The position numbers were made by a program, and so were the translations under genes. Under the pieces are notes generated by a model. That model saw only the letters and a program-made list of their open reading frames with translations, made no database searches and was not told where the DNA came from. Shown here piece after piece: positions 50,854 through 60,125 of a stretch of 64,000 bases of DNA. How positions within the stretch are numbered: position 1 is the first letter of the stretch; every line of letters starts with the position of its first letter. The stretch comes from Cellulomonas sp. HZM (GTDB lineage Bacteria > Actinomycetota > Actinomycetes > Actinomycetales > Cellulomonadaceae), in contig NZ_JEOE01000002.1 of assembly GCF_000708885.1 (NCBI RefSeq), positions 62,001 to 126,000 on the forward strand, written 5' to 3'.

Positions 50854-51507
50854 ATGCGCTTCGAGGAGCTGGAGCTGGGCACGCGGCTGCTGCCGTACGA
50901 GCCGACGTGGGCGCTGCAGCGTGAGGTGCACGCGGCGGTGGCCGACGGCACGCGCGAGGACACGGTGCTGCTGTGCGAGCACGAGAGCGTGTACACGGCC
51001 GGCAGGCGCACCGCGTCGTGGGACCGGCCGGTCGACGGCACACCCGTGGTGGACGTCGACCGTGGCGGGCGCATCACGTGGCACGGTCCGGGGCAGCTCG
51101 TCGGCTACCCGATCGTCCGGCTCGCGCAGCCGATCGACGTCGTGCGATACGTCCGCGCGCTCGAGGAGGCGCTCATCCGCACGTGCGCCGACCTGGACCT
51201 GGAGGCGGTGCGCGTCGAGGGTCGTTCCGGTGTGTGGTTCGCGGCCGACGGCACGCGGCGCGAGCGCAAGGTCGCCGCGATCGGTGTGCGGGTGAGCAGG
51301 AGCGTCACCATGCACGGGTTCGCGCTCAACTGCGAGCCCGATCTCGAGCAGTTCTCGCGCATCGTGCCGTGCGGCATCCTCGACGCCGACGTGACGTCGC
51401 TGTCCGAGGAGACGGGGCGCCGCGTCACCCTCGCGGAGGTCACCCCGATCGTGCGCACCCACCTCGCGGACGCGCTGCGACCGGTCCTCGCTGCCGCACT
51501 CGTCTGA
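50854..51507 (+). CDS. lipB: lipoyl(octanoyl) transferase
   Basis: The 217-residue enzyme moves octanoyl groups from acyl carrier protein to lipoyl domains. Active-site residues are the Lys in RERKVAAIGVRV and the Cys in RIVPCGI. GGRITWHGPGQLVGYPIV is the substrate-binding signature. The ATG at 50854 is 7 nt after a -10 element; the longer open frame upstream is antisense to the oxidoreductase gene. lipA follows about 790 bp downstream, with a flavodoxin-like gene inserted on the other strand. Confidence 0.95.
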   Translation: MRFEELELGTRLLPYEPTWALQREVHAAVADGTREDTVLLCEHESVYTAGRRTASWDRPVDGTPVVDVDRGGRITWHGPGQLVGYPIVRLAQPIDVVRYVRALEEALIRTCADLDLEAVRVEGRSGVWFAADGTRRERKVAAIGVRVSRSVTMHGFALNCEPDLEQFSRIVPCGILDADVTSLSEETGRRVTLAEVTPIVRTHLADALRPVLAAALV

Positions 51508-51542
51508 TCGCAGGCCGGGTCGTCCGTCGACCCACGCGGGTG

Positions 51543-51591
51543 GCGTGGCGGTCCCGCGACCGCCCTCGTCGCTGCTGCGGGACCGCCACGC
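51543..51591. terminator. bidirectional terminator between lipB and the flavodoxin-like gene
   Basis: A perfect 15-bp stem (51543-51557 with 51577-51591) with a 19-nt loop lies between convergent genes. Confidence 0.7.
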
Positions 51592-51609
51592 GTCTGTGGT
51601 CGCGGCGGG

Positions 51610-52104
51610 CTACACCGCCGCGAGCTCGCGAGCCACGTCCCTGGCCCAGTGCCGCACGTCCTCGAAATCGCGGAAGTCCCCCGGCTCGGCGTGCGTGAGC
51701 GCGACGAGCGCCCGCTCGCTCAGGTCGAGGCCCCCGCGGTCGAGCGCTCCTGTGAAGCAGCGCGCGTCGTGCGCATCCGCGGCGCTCACCACGGCCCGGA
51801 CGTCGTCCGGGACGGTCGGCGGCAGCGGCGGGTCGCCCAGCGGACCGGACCAGAACAGCCACACGGGCTTGTCCCGCAGCTGCCCACCCTGACGCTCGAC
51901 GAGCGCGCGCAGCGACACGGCGAGCCGTCCGACGTACACGGCGGAGCCCAGCACGACGGCGTCGTAGTCGTCGACCCTGTCGACCTCGTCGGGCTCGAGC
52001 ACGTCGACGAAGTTCCCCGCACGCGCCAGCTCGAGCGCGACCTCCTCGCCGATCTCGGCGGTGGAGCCGTGCCTCGAGGCGACGCTGACCAGGATGTGTC
52101 GCAC
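51610..52104 (-). CDS. flavodoxin-domain protein
   Basis: The 164-residue protein starts MRHILVSVASRHGSTAEIGE, where SRHGSTAEI is the FMN phosphate loop. DYDAVVLGSAVYVGRL and KPVWLFWSGPLGD are the two flavin-flanking loops. It is similar to HemG/menaquinone-dependent protoporphyrinogen oxidase-like flavodoxins, but heme synthesis genes are not nearby. AGGAGG with 8-nt spacing precedes the GTG start. It interrupts the lipB-lipA pair seen in mycobacteria. Confidence 0.85.
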   Translation of the reverse strand: MRHILVSVASRHGSTAEIGEEVALELARAGNFVDVLEPDEVDRVDDYDAVVLGSAVYVGRLAVSLRALVERQGGQLRDKPVWLFWSGPLGDPPLPPTVPDDVRAVVSAADAHDARCFTGALDRGGLDLSERALVALTHAEPGDFRDFEDVRHWARDVARELAAV

Positions 52105-52285
52105 CGGTCCGTCCCTCCTGTTCGAGCCGCCCGCGTCGGCGACGTCATGACACCCACACTTCCCCTCGTCGAGCGCCCCCGCCCGGGACCTGGGTCCCGA
52201 TCGTCCGGAGTCGTCCTGGCGCGGGGGTGGCCGTCGTCACGTCCGTCCGTCGGCCGTCCGTCTGGGGTCGGCAGCGCGCGCCGGT

Positions 52286-52291
52286 TAGGGT
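52286..52291 (+). promoter_or_regulatory. -10 element, leaderless start of lipA
   Basis: TAGGGT ends 6 nt before the GTG at 52298. Confidence 0.6.
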
Positions 52292-52297
52292 GGCCGG

Positions 52298-53299
52298 GTG
52301 ACCATCGCACCCGAGGGCCGTCGCATGCTGCGCGTCGAGGCACGCAACGCCGCGACGCCCATCGAGAAGAAGCCCGAGTGGATCCGCACGCGCGCGACCA
52401 TGGGACCGGAGTACTCCGAGCTCAAGGGACTCGTGAAGCGCGAGGGCCTGCACACGGTGTGCGAGGAGGCCGGCTGCCCCAACATCTTCGAGTGCTGGGA
52501 GGACCGCGAGGCCACGTTCCTCATCGGCGGCGACCAGTGCACGCGCCGGTGCGACTTCTGCCAGATCGACACGGGCAAGCCCGCGGACTTCGACGCCGAC
52601 GAGCCGCGCCGTGTCGCCGCGTCGGTGCAGGCGATGGGCCTGAAGTACGCGACCGTCACCGGCGTCGCGCGCGACGACCTCCCCGACGGCGGCGCATGGC
52701 TGTACGCGGAGACCGTGCGCCAGATCCACGCGGTCAACCCCGGTACGGGTGTCGAGCTGCTGATCCCCGACTTCAACGCGGTGCCGGAGCTGCTCGACGA
52801 GGTCAACTCGTCGGCCCCGGAGGTGCTCGCGCACAACCTCGAGACGGTCCCCCGCATCTTCAAGCAGATCCGGCCGGGGTTCCGCTACGAGCGCTCGCTG
52901 TCCGTCATCACGCGTGCGCGTGAGGCGGGCCTCGTCACCAAGTCGAACCTCATCCTCGGCATGGGCGAGACCACCGACGAGATCCTCGAGGCGCTGCAGG
53001 CGCTGCACGACGCCGGCTGCGACCTCATCACGATCACGCAGTACCTGCGCCCGTCGGTGCGTCACCACCCCGTCGACCGGTGGGTCCGGCCGGAGGAGTT
53101 CGTCATGCTCTCCGAGGCCGCCCAGGAGATCGGGTTCGCTGGCGTGATGTCCGGTCCGCTCGTCCGTTCGTCGTACCGCGCAGGCCGCCTCTGGGGCCAG
53201 GCCATGCGGCGACGCGGGCAAGAGATCCCGGCCGCGCTGGCGCACCTCGGCGAGCCGACGACCGCACGCCAGGAGGCGTCGAGCCTGCTCGCGCGCTGA
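52298..53299 (+). CDS. lipA: lipoyl synthase
   Basis: The 333-residue radical-SAM enzyme inserts two sulfur atoms into octanoyl groups on lipoyl domains. The auxiliary cluster cysteines are in [13 protein letters not shown], and the radical-SAM motif is [32 protein letters not shown] is the C-terminal signature with the Ser ligand (seen in [11 protein letters not shown]). Length and motifs are complete. It requires Fe-S supply, for which ErpA is a candidate. Confidence 0.96.
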   Translation: MTIAPEGRRMLRVEARNAATPIEKKPEWIRTRATMGPEYSELKGLVKREGLHTVCEEAGCPNIFECWEDREATFLIGGDQCTRRCDFCQIDTGKPADFDADEPRRVAASVQAMGLKYATVTGVARDDLPDGGAWLYAETVRQIHAVNPGTGVELLIPDFNAVPELLDEVNSSAPEVLAHNLETVPRIFKQIRPGFRYERSLSVITRAREAGLVTKSNLILGMGETTDEILEALQALHDAGCDLITITQYLRPSVRHHPVDRWVRPEEFVMLSEAAQEIGFAGVMSGPLVRSSYRAGRLWGQAMRRRGQEIPAALAHLGEPTTARQEASSLLAR

Positions 53300-53358
53300 C
53301 GCGCTGCGCCCTCAGCGGACAGCACCCCGGCACGGCCGGAGGGGTCGTCGGTGGTCGG

Positions 53359-53364
53359 TAGACT
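53359..53364 (+). promoter_or_regulatory. -10 element of the DUF4191 gene
   Basis: TAGACT ends 8 nt before the ATG at 53373. Confidence 0.5.
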
Positions 53365-53372
53365 CCGGGACC

Positions 53373-54080
53373 ATGGCGCGCGACACCACCCCCTCCGCCC
53401 CCAAGGCGAAGAAGACCCGCTGGTACACGCAGATCTGGCAGGCGTACCAGATGACCCGCCGGACCGACCCGGCGGTCACGTGGATCGTGCTGGCGATCTT
53501 CGTCGGCGTCCTGGCGCTCGGCCTGATCATCGGGTTCGCGATCGGGCACTGGCTCTACATGCTGCTGCTGAGCCTGCCGTTCGCAGCGCTGGGCGCGATG
53601 TTCGTGCTCGCGCGCCGCGCCGAGACCGCCGCGTACACCAACATCGAGGGGCAGCCCGGCGCGTCGCGCGCGGCGCTGTCGACGATCCGCCGCGGCTGGA
53701 CGTTCGGCGAGGAGCCCGTCGCGGTCGACCCGCGCACGCAGGACATGGTGTTCCGCGGTCTGGGTCGCGCCGGCGTCGTGCTCGTGTCCGAGGGGCCCGC
53801 GCACCGCGTCGGCAAGCTCCTCGAGTCCGAGCGCAAGCGCACGGCGCGCGTGATCTCGGGCGCTCCGATCACCATCATCCAGTCGGGCAACGACGAGGGT
53901 CAGGTCGCGCTGCGCAAGCTGCCGCGCGCGGTGCAGAAGCTCAAGCCGAAGCTCACCAAGCAGGAGGTCGCCGAGGTCGGCAAGCGCCTGACCGCGCTCG
54001 GCGGCGTGCGGCTGCCGGTGCCCAAGGGCGTCGACCCCCTGCGCGCGCGCCCCGACCGCAAGGGCATGCGCGGGCGCTGA
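53373..54080 (+). CDS. DUF4191 family membrane protein
   Basis: The 235-residue protein has a basic N-terminus with WYTQIWQAYQMTRRTDP, two membrane helices (about 36-56 and 59-79), then a soluble domain containing NIEGQPGASRAALSTIRRGW and APITIIQSGNDEGQVALRKL. The DUF4191 family is found directly after lipA in actinobacteria (Rv2219 in mycobacteria), which matches here. Its function is unknown; the constant neighbourhood suggests a link with lipoate or envelope metabolism, without evidence. Confidence 0.88.
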   Translation: MARDTTPSAPKAKKTRWYTQIWQAYQMTRRTDPAVTWIVLAIFVGVLALGLIIGFAIGHWLYMLLLSLPFAALGAMFVLARRAETAAYTNIEGQPGASRAALSTIRRGWTFGEEPVAVDPRTQDMVFRGLGRAGVVLVSEGPAHRVGKLLESERKRTARVISGAPITIIQSGNDEGQVALRKLPRAVQKLKPKLTKQEVAEVGKRLTALGGVRLPVPKGVDPLRARPDRKGMRGR

Positions 54081-54099
54081 CCGGCGCTCGTGACCACCG

Positions 54100-54135
54100 C
54101 GGACGGCCGGTCCCCTCGTCGCGGCCGGCCGTCCG
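54100..54135. terminator. bidirectional terminator between the DUF4191 and RDD genes
   Basis: A perfect 11-bp stem (54100-54110 with 54125-54135) with a 14-nt loop. Confidence 0.6.
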
Positions 54136-54164
54136 TGCGTCATGGTCGTCTCAGCACGGGCGTG

Positions 54165-54668
54165 TCAGCGGCGGACGATCGCCGTCCCCGCGACGCGGTC
54201 GTGCATGCCGCGGCCGTCGGAGTCCCACACGACCGCCGGGATCACGAGGCACAGCAGCACCGTGCGGACGAGCGCGCGGCCGAAGCCGGGGGCGCGCCCG
54301 TCGTCGGGCTCGGCCCGGCCGTCGCCGTCGCGCTCGATGACGACGGGCCGCACCCGCAGGCCGAGGACCCGGTGGCCCAGGCTGTGCCCGAGCGCCGCGA
54401 CGAACAGGAAGTTCTCGGCCGCGAAGATGATCAGCGTCGCCGTCGGGCTCCCGCTCGTCAGCCAGACGCCGCTGGGGGCGCCGCCGTGGAAGAACGCCGC
54501 GGAGATGGCGAGGCAGGCGACCCAGTCGATCAGCAGCGCGAGCACGCGGCGCCCCGTCCGCGCGAGCGAACCCGGTCCCTCGGGCGGCAGCCCCAGACGG
54601 GTCCCGGGGCCGCGCTCGTCGGTCGGTCCCCCCTCGAGCCAGGAACCCATGTTGTCTCGCGTGCTCAC
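54165..54668 (-). CDS. RDD family membrane protein
   Basis: The 167-residue protein has about three membrane helices. The RDD-type core begins ARTGRRVLALLIDWVACLAI, with Arg and Asp in the first helix, then FLFVAALGHSLGHRVLGLRV and a C-terminal DRVAGTAIVRR. Family members have been linked with transport or membrane tasks without a common function. The GTG at 54668 is chosen because TACCCT lies 7 nt upstream; the longer frame runs into the glnA control region. Confidence 0.85.
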   Translation of the reverse strand: MSTRDNMGSWLEGGPTDERGPGTRLGLPPEGPGSLARTGRRVLALLIDWVACLAISAAFFHGGAPSGVWLTSGSPTATLIIFAAENFLFVAALGHSLGHRVLGLRVRPVVIERDGDGRAEPDDGRAPGFGRALVRTVLLCLVIPAVVWDSDGRGMHDRVAGTAIVRR

Positions 54669-54675
54669 ACCCACC

Positions 54676-54681
54676 AGGGTA
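54676..54681 (-). promoter_or_regulatory. -10 element, leaderless start of the RDD gene
   Basis: TACCCT on the reverse strand ends 7 nt before the GTG at 54668. Confidence 0.5.
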
Positions 54682-54748
54682 GGTGCGGTGCGTGCCCACA
54701 CCCGCACGCGCCGTCCTCGCGGCCGATCGTTACACCCGGCGCCAGGAC

Positions 54749-54786
54749 GTAACACCACGGAAACAATCGGTACACGACCGGGAAAC
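54749..54786 (+). promoter_or_regulatory. GlnR-type operator upstream of glnA
   Basis: Four 5-bp boxes, GTAAC (54749), GAAAC (54760), TACAC (54771) and GAAAC (54782), start exactly 11 bp apart, matching the a-n6-b-n6-a-n6-b layout of actinobacterial GlnR sites. The third box is the weakest match. The centre lies about 42 bp upstream of the start of transcription predicted from the -10 element, which suits activation under nitrogen limitation. Confidence 0.65.
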
Positions 54787-54796
54787 CACGCGCTCG

Positions 54797-54802
54797 TAGC
54801 GT
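54797..54802 (+). promoter_or_regulatory. probable -10 element of glnA
   Basis: TAGCGT lies 11 bp after the GlnR-type boxes, which cover the place of a -35 element. It would give a leader of about 36 nt. Confidence 0.5.
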
Positions 54803-54844
54803 CTGCTCTGCCCAGTACGGGTGCCATCAACCGAGGAGCAGCGG

Positions 54845-56269
54845 ATGTTCAGCAAGCCAGAGGAAGTCCTGGCGTTCATCAAGAGCGAGGACGTCAAGTT
54901 CATCGACGTGCGGTTCTGCGACCTGCCCGGCGTCATGCAGCACTTCAACGTGCCGGCGGCGTCCGTGGACGAGTCGTTCTTCACGGACGGCCAGATGTTC
55001 GACGGCTCGTCGATCCGCGGCTTCCAGGCCATCCACGAGTCGGACATGAAGCTGGTCCCGGACGTCTCCACGGCGTATGTCGACCCGTTCCGCGTGGAGA
55101 AGACGCTCAACATCAACTTCCACATCGTCGACCCGTACACCGACGAGCCGTACAGCCGCGACCCGCGCCAGGTGGCCGCGAAGGCCGAGGCGTACCTGCG
55201 CTCGACCGGCATCGCCGACACCGCGTTCTTCGCGCCCGAGGCCGAGTTCTACATCTTCGACGACATCCGCTTCGAGACGAAGCAGAACGCGTCGTACTAC
55301 TACATCGACTCCATCGAGGCCGCGTGGAACACCGGTCGCGAGGAGGAGGGTGGCAACCTCGGCCACAAGACCCCCTACAAGGGTGGCTACTTCCCCGTCC
55401 CGCCGGTCGACCAGTTCGCTGACCTGCGCGACGAGATCTCGCTGCAGCTGGACGCGCTGGGCCTGCAGGTCGAGCGTGCGCACCACGAGGTCGGCACCGC
55501 CGGCCAGGCGGAGATCAACTACCGCTTCGACACCCTCGGCAAGTCGGCCGACAAGGTGCAGCTGTTCAAGTACGTCGTGAAGAACGTGGCGCACAAGAAC
55601 GGCCGCACGGCGACCTTCATGCCGAAGCCGCTGTTCGGCGACAACGGCTCGGGCATGCACGTGCACCAGTCCCTCTGGAAGGACGGCGAGCCGCTGTTCT
55701 TCGACGAGAAGGGCTACGGCGGCCTGTCGGACGTCGCCCGCTGGTACATCGGCGGTCTGCTCAAGCACGCACCGGCGCTGCTCGCGTTCACCAACCCGAC
55801 GGTGAACTCGTACCACCGCCTCGTGCCGGGCTTCGAGGCGCCCGTCAACCTGGTCTACTCGGCCCGCAACCGCTCCGCGTGCATCCGCATCCCGGTCACC
55901 GGTTCGAACCCGAAGGCCAAGCGCATCGAGTTCCGCGTGCCGGACCCGTCGTCGAACCCCTACCTGGCGTTCGCGGCCATGCTCATGGCCGGCATCGACG
56001 GCATCCAGAACCGCATCGAGCCGCCGGAGCCGGTCGACAAGGACCTGTACGAGCTGCCCCCGGAGGAGCACGCGCAGATCCAGCAGGTCCCGGGCTCGCT
56101 CTCGGAGGTGCTCGACAACCTCGAGGCCGACCACGACTGGCTGACGGCGGGCAACGTGTTCACGCCCGACCTGATCTCGACGTGGATCGACTACAAGCGC
56201 TCGCACGAGGTCGACCCGATCCGGCTGCGCCCGCACCCGCACGAGTTCGAGCTGTACTACGACGTCTGA
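54845..56269 (+). CDS. glnA: type I glutamine synthetase
   Basis: The 474-residue enzyme makes glutamine from glutamate and ammonia as a dodecamer. [10 protein letters not shown] is the latch region, [12 protein letters not shown] and [10 protein letters not shown] carry metal ligands, and [10 protein letters not shown] holds the ammonia/glutamate site. Tyr402 in [10 protein letters not shown] is the adenylylation site of GSI-beta enzymes, so control by GlnE is expected. The ATG at 54845 has GAGGAG upstream; an earlier frame start at 54821 is less likely. A UUCG-loop terminator follows. Confidence 0.96.
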   Translation: MFSKPEEVLAFIKSEDVKFIDVRFCDLPGVMQHFNVPAASVDESFFTDGQMFDGSSIRGFQAIHESDMKLVPDVSTAYVDPFRVEKTLNINFHIVDPYTDEPYSRDPRQVAAKAEAYLRSTGIADTAFFAPEAEFYIFDDIRFETKQNASYYYIDSIEAAWNTGREEEGGNLGHKTPYKGGYFPVPPVDQFADLRDEISLQLDALGLQVERAHHEVGTAGQAEINYRFDTLGKSADKVQLFKYVVKNVAHKNGRTATFMPKPLFGDNGSGMHVHQSLWKDGEPLFFDEKGYGGLSDVARWYIGGLLKHAPALLAFTNPTVNSYHRLVPGFEAPVNLVYSARNRSACIRIPVTGSNPKAKRIEFRVPDPSSNPYLAFAAMLMAGIDGIQNRIEPPEPVDKDLYELPPEEHAQIQQVPGSLSEVLDNLEADHDWLTAGNVFTPDLISTWIDYKRSHEVDPIRLRPHPHEFELYYDV

Positions 56270-56294
56270 TCGGCTGCTCCCGATCAGTTCGGTT

Positions 56295-56330
56295 CACGAG
56301 GGGCGTCCCGTTCGCGGGGCGCCCCTCGTG
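56295..56330 (+). terminator. terminator after glnA
   Basis: A 16-bp stem (56295-56310 with 56315-56330, one G-T pair) is closed by a TTCG tetraloop. Confidence 0.85.
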
Positions 56331-56395
56331 GCGTCCCGAGTGACGGCACGAGAGATCATCGGCCGTATCTCGGGCGCGACGTGACCCACCTGCCC

Positions 56396-56401
56396 TAACG
56401 T
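56396..56401 (+). promoter_or_regulatory. -10 element, leaderless start of the nar operon
   Basis: TAACGT ends 7 nt before the ATG at 56409, excluding the in-frame GTG at 56400. No FNR-like palindrome is obvious in the 66 bp after the glnA terminator. Confidence 0.5.
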
Positions 56402-56408
56402 GGCGACC

Positions 56409-59400
56409 ATGACGACGTCGTCACGGGCGGGTATCGACGGTCCGGGTAGCGAGGCGCTCCTGCGAGCAGGACGCTTCTTCACGCGCTGGGACGAGACGGC
56501 CGACGGCCGCGCGGTGTTCCGCGAGGGCGGCCGGGCGGGCGACGTGTTCTACCGGGACCGGTGGAGCCACGACAAGGTGGTCCGGTCCACGCACGGCGTG
56601 AACTGCACGGGCTCGTGCTCGTGGAAGGTGTACGTCAAGGACGGGATCATCACCTGGGAGAGCCAGGAGACGGACTACCCGTCGGTCGGGCCGGACCGGC
56701 CCGAGTACGAGCCGCGCGGGTGCCCGCGCGGTGCGGCGTTCTCCTGGTACACGTACTCCCCCACGCGCGTGCGCTACCCGTACGCCCGCGGGGTGCTGGT
56801 CGAGATGTTCCGCGAGGCCCGCGAGCGGCTCGGCGACCCTGTGGACGCGTGGGCAGAGATCGTCGGGGACCCCGTCAAGCGGCGCCGCTACCAGCAGGCT
56901 CGCGGAAAGGGCGGGCTGGTGCGCGTGAGCTGGCGCGAGGCGGTGGAGATGGTCGCCGCGGCGCACGTGCACACGATCAAGGTGCACGGGCCGGACAGGT
57001 GCACGGGGTTCTCTCCCATCCCCGCGATGTCGATGGTCTCGCACTGCGTCGGCAACCGCTTCATCCAGCTCATCGGCGGCGTCATGACGTCGTTCTACGA
57101 CTGGTACGCCGACCTGCCGGTCGCGAGCCCGCAGGTGTTCGGCGACCAGACCGACGTGCCCGAGTCGGGCGACTGGTGGGACGCCAGCTACCTGATGATG
57201 TGGGGCTCGAACGTTCCCGTCACGCGCACACCGGACGCGCACTGGATGGCGGAGGTGCGTTACCGCGGGACGAAGGTCGTCACGGTCAGCCCGGACTACG
57301 CGGACAACACCAAGTTCGCCGACGAGTGGATGGCCGCGCAGGCCGGCACGGACGCGGCGCTCGCGATGGGCATGGGCCACGTCCTGCTCAAGGAGTTCTA
57401 CGTCGATCGGCGCACGCCGTTCTTCGCCGACTACGTGAGCCGCTACACCGACCTGCCGTTCCTGGTCCGCCTCGACGAGCACGCGGGCGACGACGGGACG
57501 ACGGGGCTCGTCGCCGGGAAGTTCCTGACCGCGTCCGACCTCGGCGGGGATGCGGCGGAGGACGCGTGGAAGACGGTGCTGCTCGACGAGGCGACCGGGC
57601 AACCCGTGGTCCCGAACGGCTCGATCGGCTTCCGCTACGCCGACAGCGGCACCGGGCGGTGGAACCTGGATCTCGAGGGGACCGTCCCGGCGCTCTCGCT
57701 CGAGGGCGACGGCAGCGAGGCGGTCGAGGTGCTGCTGCCGGCGTTCGTCGACGCCGACGGCACCGGGTCCGTGCTGCGTCTTGGCGTCCCCGCGCGACGC
57801 GTCGGCGGGCACCTCGTCACGACCGTGCTCGACCTCATGCTCGCGCAGTACGGCGTCGCACGACCCGGGCTGCCGGGTGAGTGGCCCACCGGGTACGACG
57901 ACGCCGAGACGCCGTACACACCGGCGTGGCAGGCAGAGCGCACGAGCGTGCCGGCCGAGCAGTGCATCCGGGTCGCGCGCGAGTTCGCCCGCAACGCCGA
58001 GGAGTCCGGCGGCCGCTCGATGATCATCATGGGGGCCGGGATCTGCCAGTGGTTCCACGGCGACGCGACGTACCGCTCGATCCTGTCGCTGCTGGTCCTC
58101 ACCGGTTCCATGGGTCGCAACGGAGGCGGCTGGGCGCACTACGTAGGCCAGGAGAAGTGCCGACCGATCACCGGCTGGATCTCGCTCGCCAACGCGCTCG
58201 ACTGGAGCAGGCCGCCCCGGACGATGGCCGGCACGCCCTTCTGGTACATGCACACCGGGCAGTGGCGCAACGACGGCTACTCCGCCGACTCGCTCAGCTC
58301 GCCGCTCGCCAAGGGCCACCTCGCGGGCAAGCACACCGCCGACACGATCGCGCAGTCGGCGCGGCTGGGATGGATGCCGTTCTACCCGCAGTTCGACCGC
58401 AATCCGCTGGACGTCGCCGACGAGGCCTCCGCCGCGGTCGACGAGGGCCGCGCGACGGACGCGGCCTCGTACGTGGTCGACGAGCTGCGCTCGGGACGCC
58501 TGCAGCCGGCGATCGCCGACGTCGACGCGCCCGAGTCGTGGCCGCGCACCCTCGTGCTGTGGCGATCCAACCTGTTCGGCTCGTCGGCCAAGGGCAACGA
58601 GTACTTCCTGAAGAACCTGCTCGGCACGCACTCGAACGTCCTCGGCGGCGAGAACCCCGAGGCGCCCCGGCCGAGCGAGGTGGTCTGGCACGACGACCCG
58701 CCCGAGGGGAAGCTCGACCTCCTCGTCTCGGCCGACTTCCGGATGACGTCGACGACGCTGCTGTCCGACGTCGTCCTGCCCGCGGCGACCTGGTACGAGA
58801 AGCACGACCTGTCGTCGACGGACATGCACCCGTTCGTCCACGCGTTCAGCCCTGCGATCTCGCCCCCCTGGGAGGCGCGCACCGACTTCGAGGCCTTCAC
58901 CGACATCGCCCGCCGGTTCTCGGACCTCGCGCAGGTCCACCTGGGCACGCGCCGCGACCTGGTCGCCGTGCCGCTGCAGCACGACACGCCCGGCGAGACC
59001 AAGCAGCCCGGGGGCACGGTGCGCGACTGGAAGGACCCGGACGTACCGGCGGTCCCCGGCGTGAACACCCCGGTGTTCCAGGTGGTCGAGCGCGACTACA
59101 CCGCGATCGCCGACAAGCTCGCGACGGTCGGTCCCCTCGCGGACTCGCTCGGGTTCACGGTCAAGGGCATCACCTACCGCCTGGACGAGCAGGTCGCAGC
59201 CCTCGCGCGCAGCAACGGCGTGATGTCGAGCGGGGCCGGCGCGGGACGTCCCGCGATCGAGACCGACCAGCACCTCGCGGAGGCGATCCTGCGCTTCTCG
59301 GGGACGACGAACGGCGCGCTGGCGGTCCAGGGCTTCCGCACGCTCGAGGAGCGGGTCGGCAAGCCGCTGCGCGACCTCGCGGAGGGCGCCGAGGAGAAGC

Positions 59401-60125
59401 GCATCAGCTTCGCCGACACCCAGGCCGCACCGGTCCCGGTCATCACGTCGCCCGAGTGGTCCGGCTCGGAGACGGGCGGCCGCAGGTACGCGCCGTTCAC
59501 CGTCAACATCGAGCGGCTCAAGCCGTTCCACACCCTCACCGGGCGCATGCACTTCTACCTCGACCACGACTGGATGACGGACGTCGGCGAGGCGCTGCCG
59601 ACCTACCGGCCACCGCTCGACATGCACCGCCTGTTCGGCGAGCCGGTCCTGGGACCCGACGGCCGCCTGCAGGTGACCGTGCGGTACCTCACGCCGCACT
59701 CGAAGTGGTCGATCCACTCGGAGTACCAGGACAACCTGTTCATGCTCTCCCTCAGCCGCGGCGGCCCCACGGTCTGGATGAGCCCGCAGGACGCCGAGGC
59801 GATCGACGTCCACGACAACGAGTGGGTCGAGGCGACGAACGCGAACGGCGTGCTCGTCGCCCGGGCGATCGTGAGCCACCGCATGCCCACGGGCGTCGTC
59901 TACGTCCACCACGCGCAGGAGCGGACCATCGACGTACCCAAGTCGGAGGCCACCGGTCGGCGCGGTGGGATCCACAACTCGGTGACCCGCCTCCTCGTGA
60001 AGCCGACGCACCTCATCGGCGGGTACGCGCAGCTGTCCTACACGTTCAACTACCTCGGCCCGACGGGCAACCAGCGAGACATGGTCTCGACCATCCGCAA
60101 GCGCTCGCAGGAGGTGACCTACTGA
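56409..60125 (+). CDS. narG: respiratory nitrate reductase alpha subunit
   Basis: The 1238-residue catalytic subunit reduces nitrate to nitrite on a molybdenum bis-MGD cofactor. The N-terminal [4Fe-4S] cluster uses His62, Cys66, Cys70 (THGVNCTGSCSW) and Cys105 (EPRGCPRG). Asp231 in FYDWYADLP is the molybdenum ligand known from NarG. The length is full and no frame break is seen. There is no Tat signal peptide in the usual form, consistent with a cytoplasm-facing enzyme. The stop overlaps the narH start (TGATG). Confidence 0.96.
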   Translation: MTTSSRAGIDGPGSEALLRAGRFFTRWDETADGRAVFREGGRAGDVFYRDRWSHDKVVRSTHGVNCTGSCSWKVYVKDGIITWESQETDYPSVGPDRPEYEPRGCPRGAAFSWYTYSPTRVRYPYARGVLVEMFREARERLGDPVDAWAEIVGDPVKRRRYQQARGKGGLVRVSWREAVEMVAAAHVHTIKVHGPDRCTGFSPIPAMSMVSHCVGNRFIQLIGGVMTSFYDWYADLPVASPQVFGDQTDVPESGDWWDASYLMMWGSNVPVTRTPDAHWMAEVRYRGTKVVTVSPDYADNTKFADEWMAAQAGTDAALAMGMGHVLLKEFYVDRRTPFFADYVSRYTDLPFLVRLDEHAGDDGTTGLVAGKFLTASDLGGDAAEDAWKTVLLDEATGQPVVPNGSIGFRYADSGTGRWNLDLEGTVPALSLEGDGSEAVEVLLPAFVDADGTGSVLRLGVPARRVGGHLVTTVLDLMLAQYGVARPGLPGEWPTGYDDAETPYTPAWQAERTSVPAEQCIRVAREFARNAEESGGRSMIIMGAGICQWFHGDATYRSILSLLVLTGSMGRNGGGWAHYVGQEKCRPITGWISLANALDWSRPPRTMAGTPFWYMHTGQWRNDGYSADSLSSPLAKGHLAGKHTADTIAQSARLGWMPFYPQFDRNPLDVADEASAAVDEGRATDAASYVVDELRSGRLQPAIADVDAPESWPRTLVLWRSNLFGSSAKGNEYFLKNLLGTHSNVLGGENPEAPRPSEVVWHDDPPEGKLDLLVSADFRMTSTTLLSDVVLPAATWYEKHDLSSTDMHPFVHAFSPAISPPWEARTDFEAFTDIARRFSDLAQVHLGTRRDLVAVPLQHDTPGETKQPGGTVRDWKDPDVPAVPGVNTPVFQVVERDYTAIADKLATVGPLADSLGFTVKGITYRLDEQVAALARSNGVMSSGAGAGRPAIETDQHLAEAILRFSGTTNGALAVQGFRTLEERVGKPLRDLAEGAEEKRISFADTQAAPVPVITSPEWSGSETGGRRYAPFTVNIERLKPFHTLTGRMHFYLDHDWMTDVGEALPTYRPPLDMHRLFGEPVLGPDGRLQVTVRYLTPHSKWSIHSEYQDNLFMLSLSRGGPTVWMSPQDAEAIDVHDNEWVEATNANGVLVARAIVSHRMPTGVVYVHHAQERTIDVPKSEATGRRGGIHNSVTRLLVKPTHLIGGYAQLSYTFNYLGPTGNQRDMVSTIRKRSQEVTY

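Noticed and set aside
56421..60011. 1196-residue open frame antisense to narG
   Set aside because: Arg/Val/Asp-rich composition with no domain; it is the usual shadow of a GC-rich coding strand, and narG is certain.
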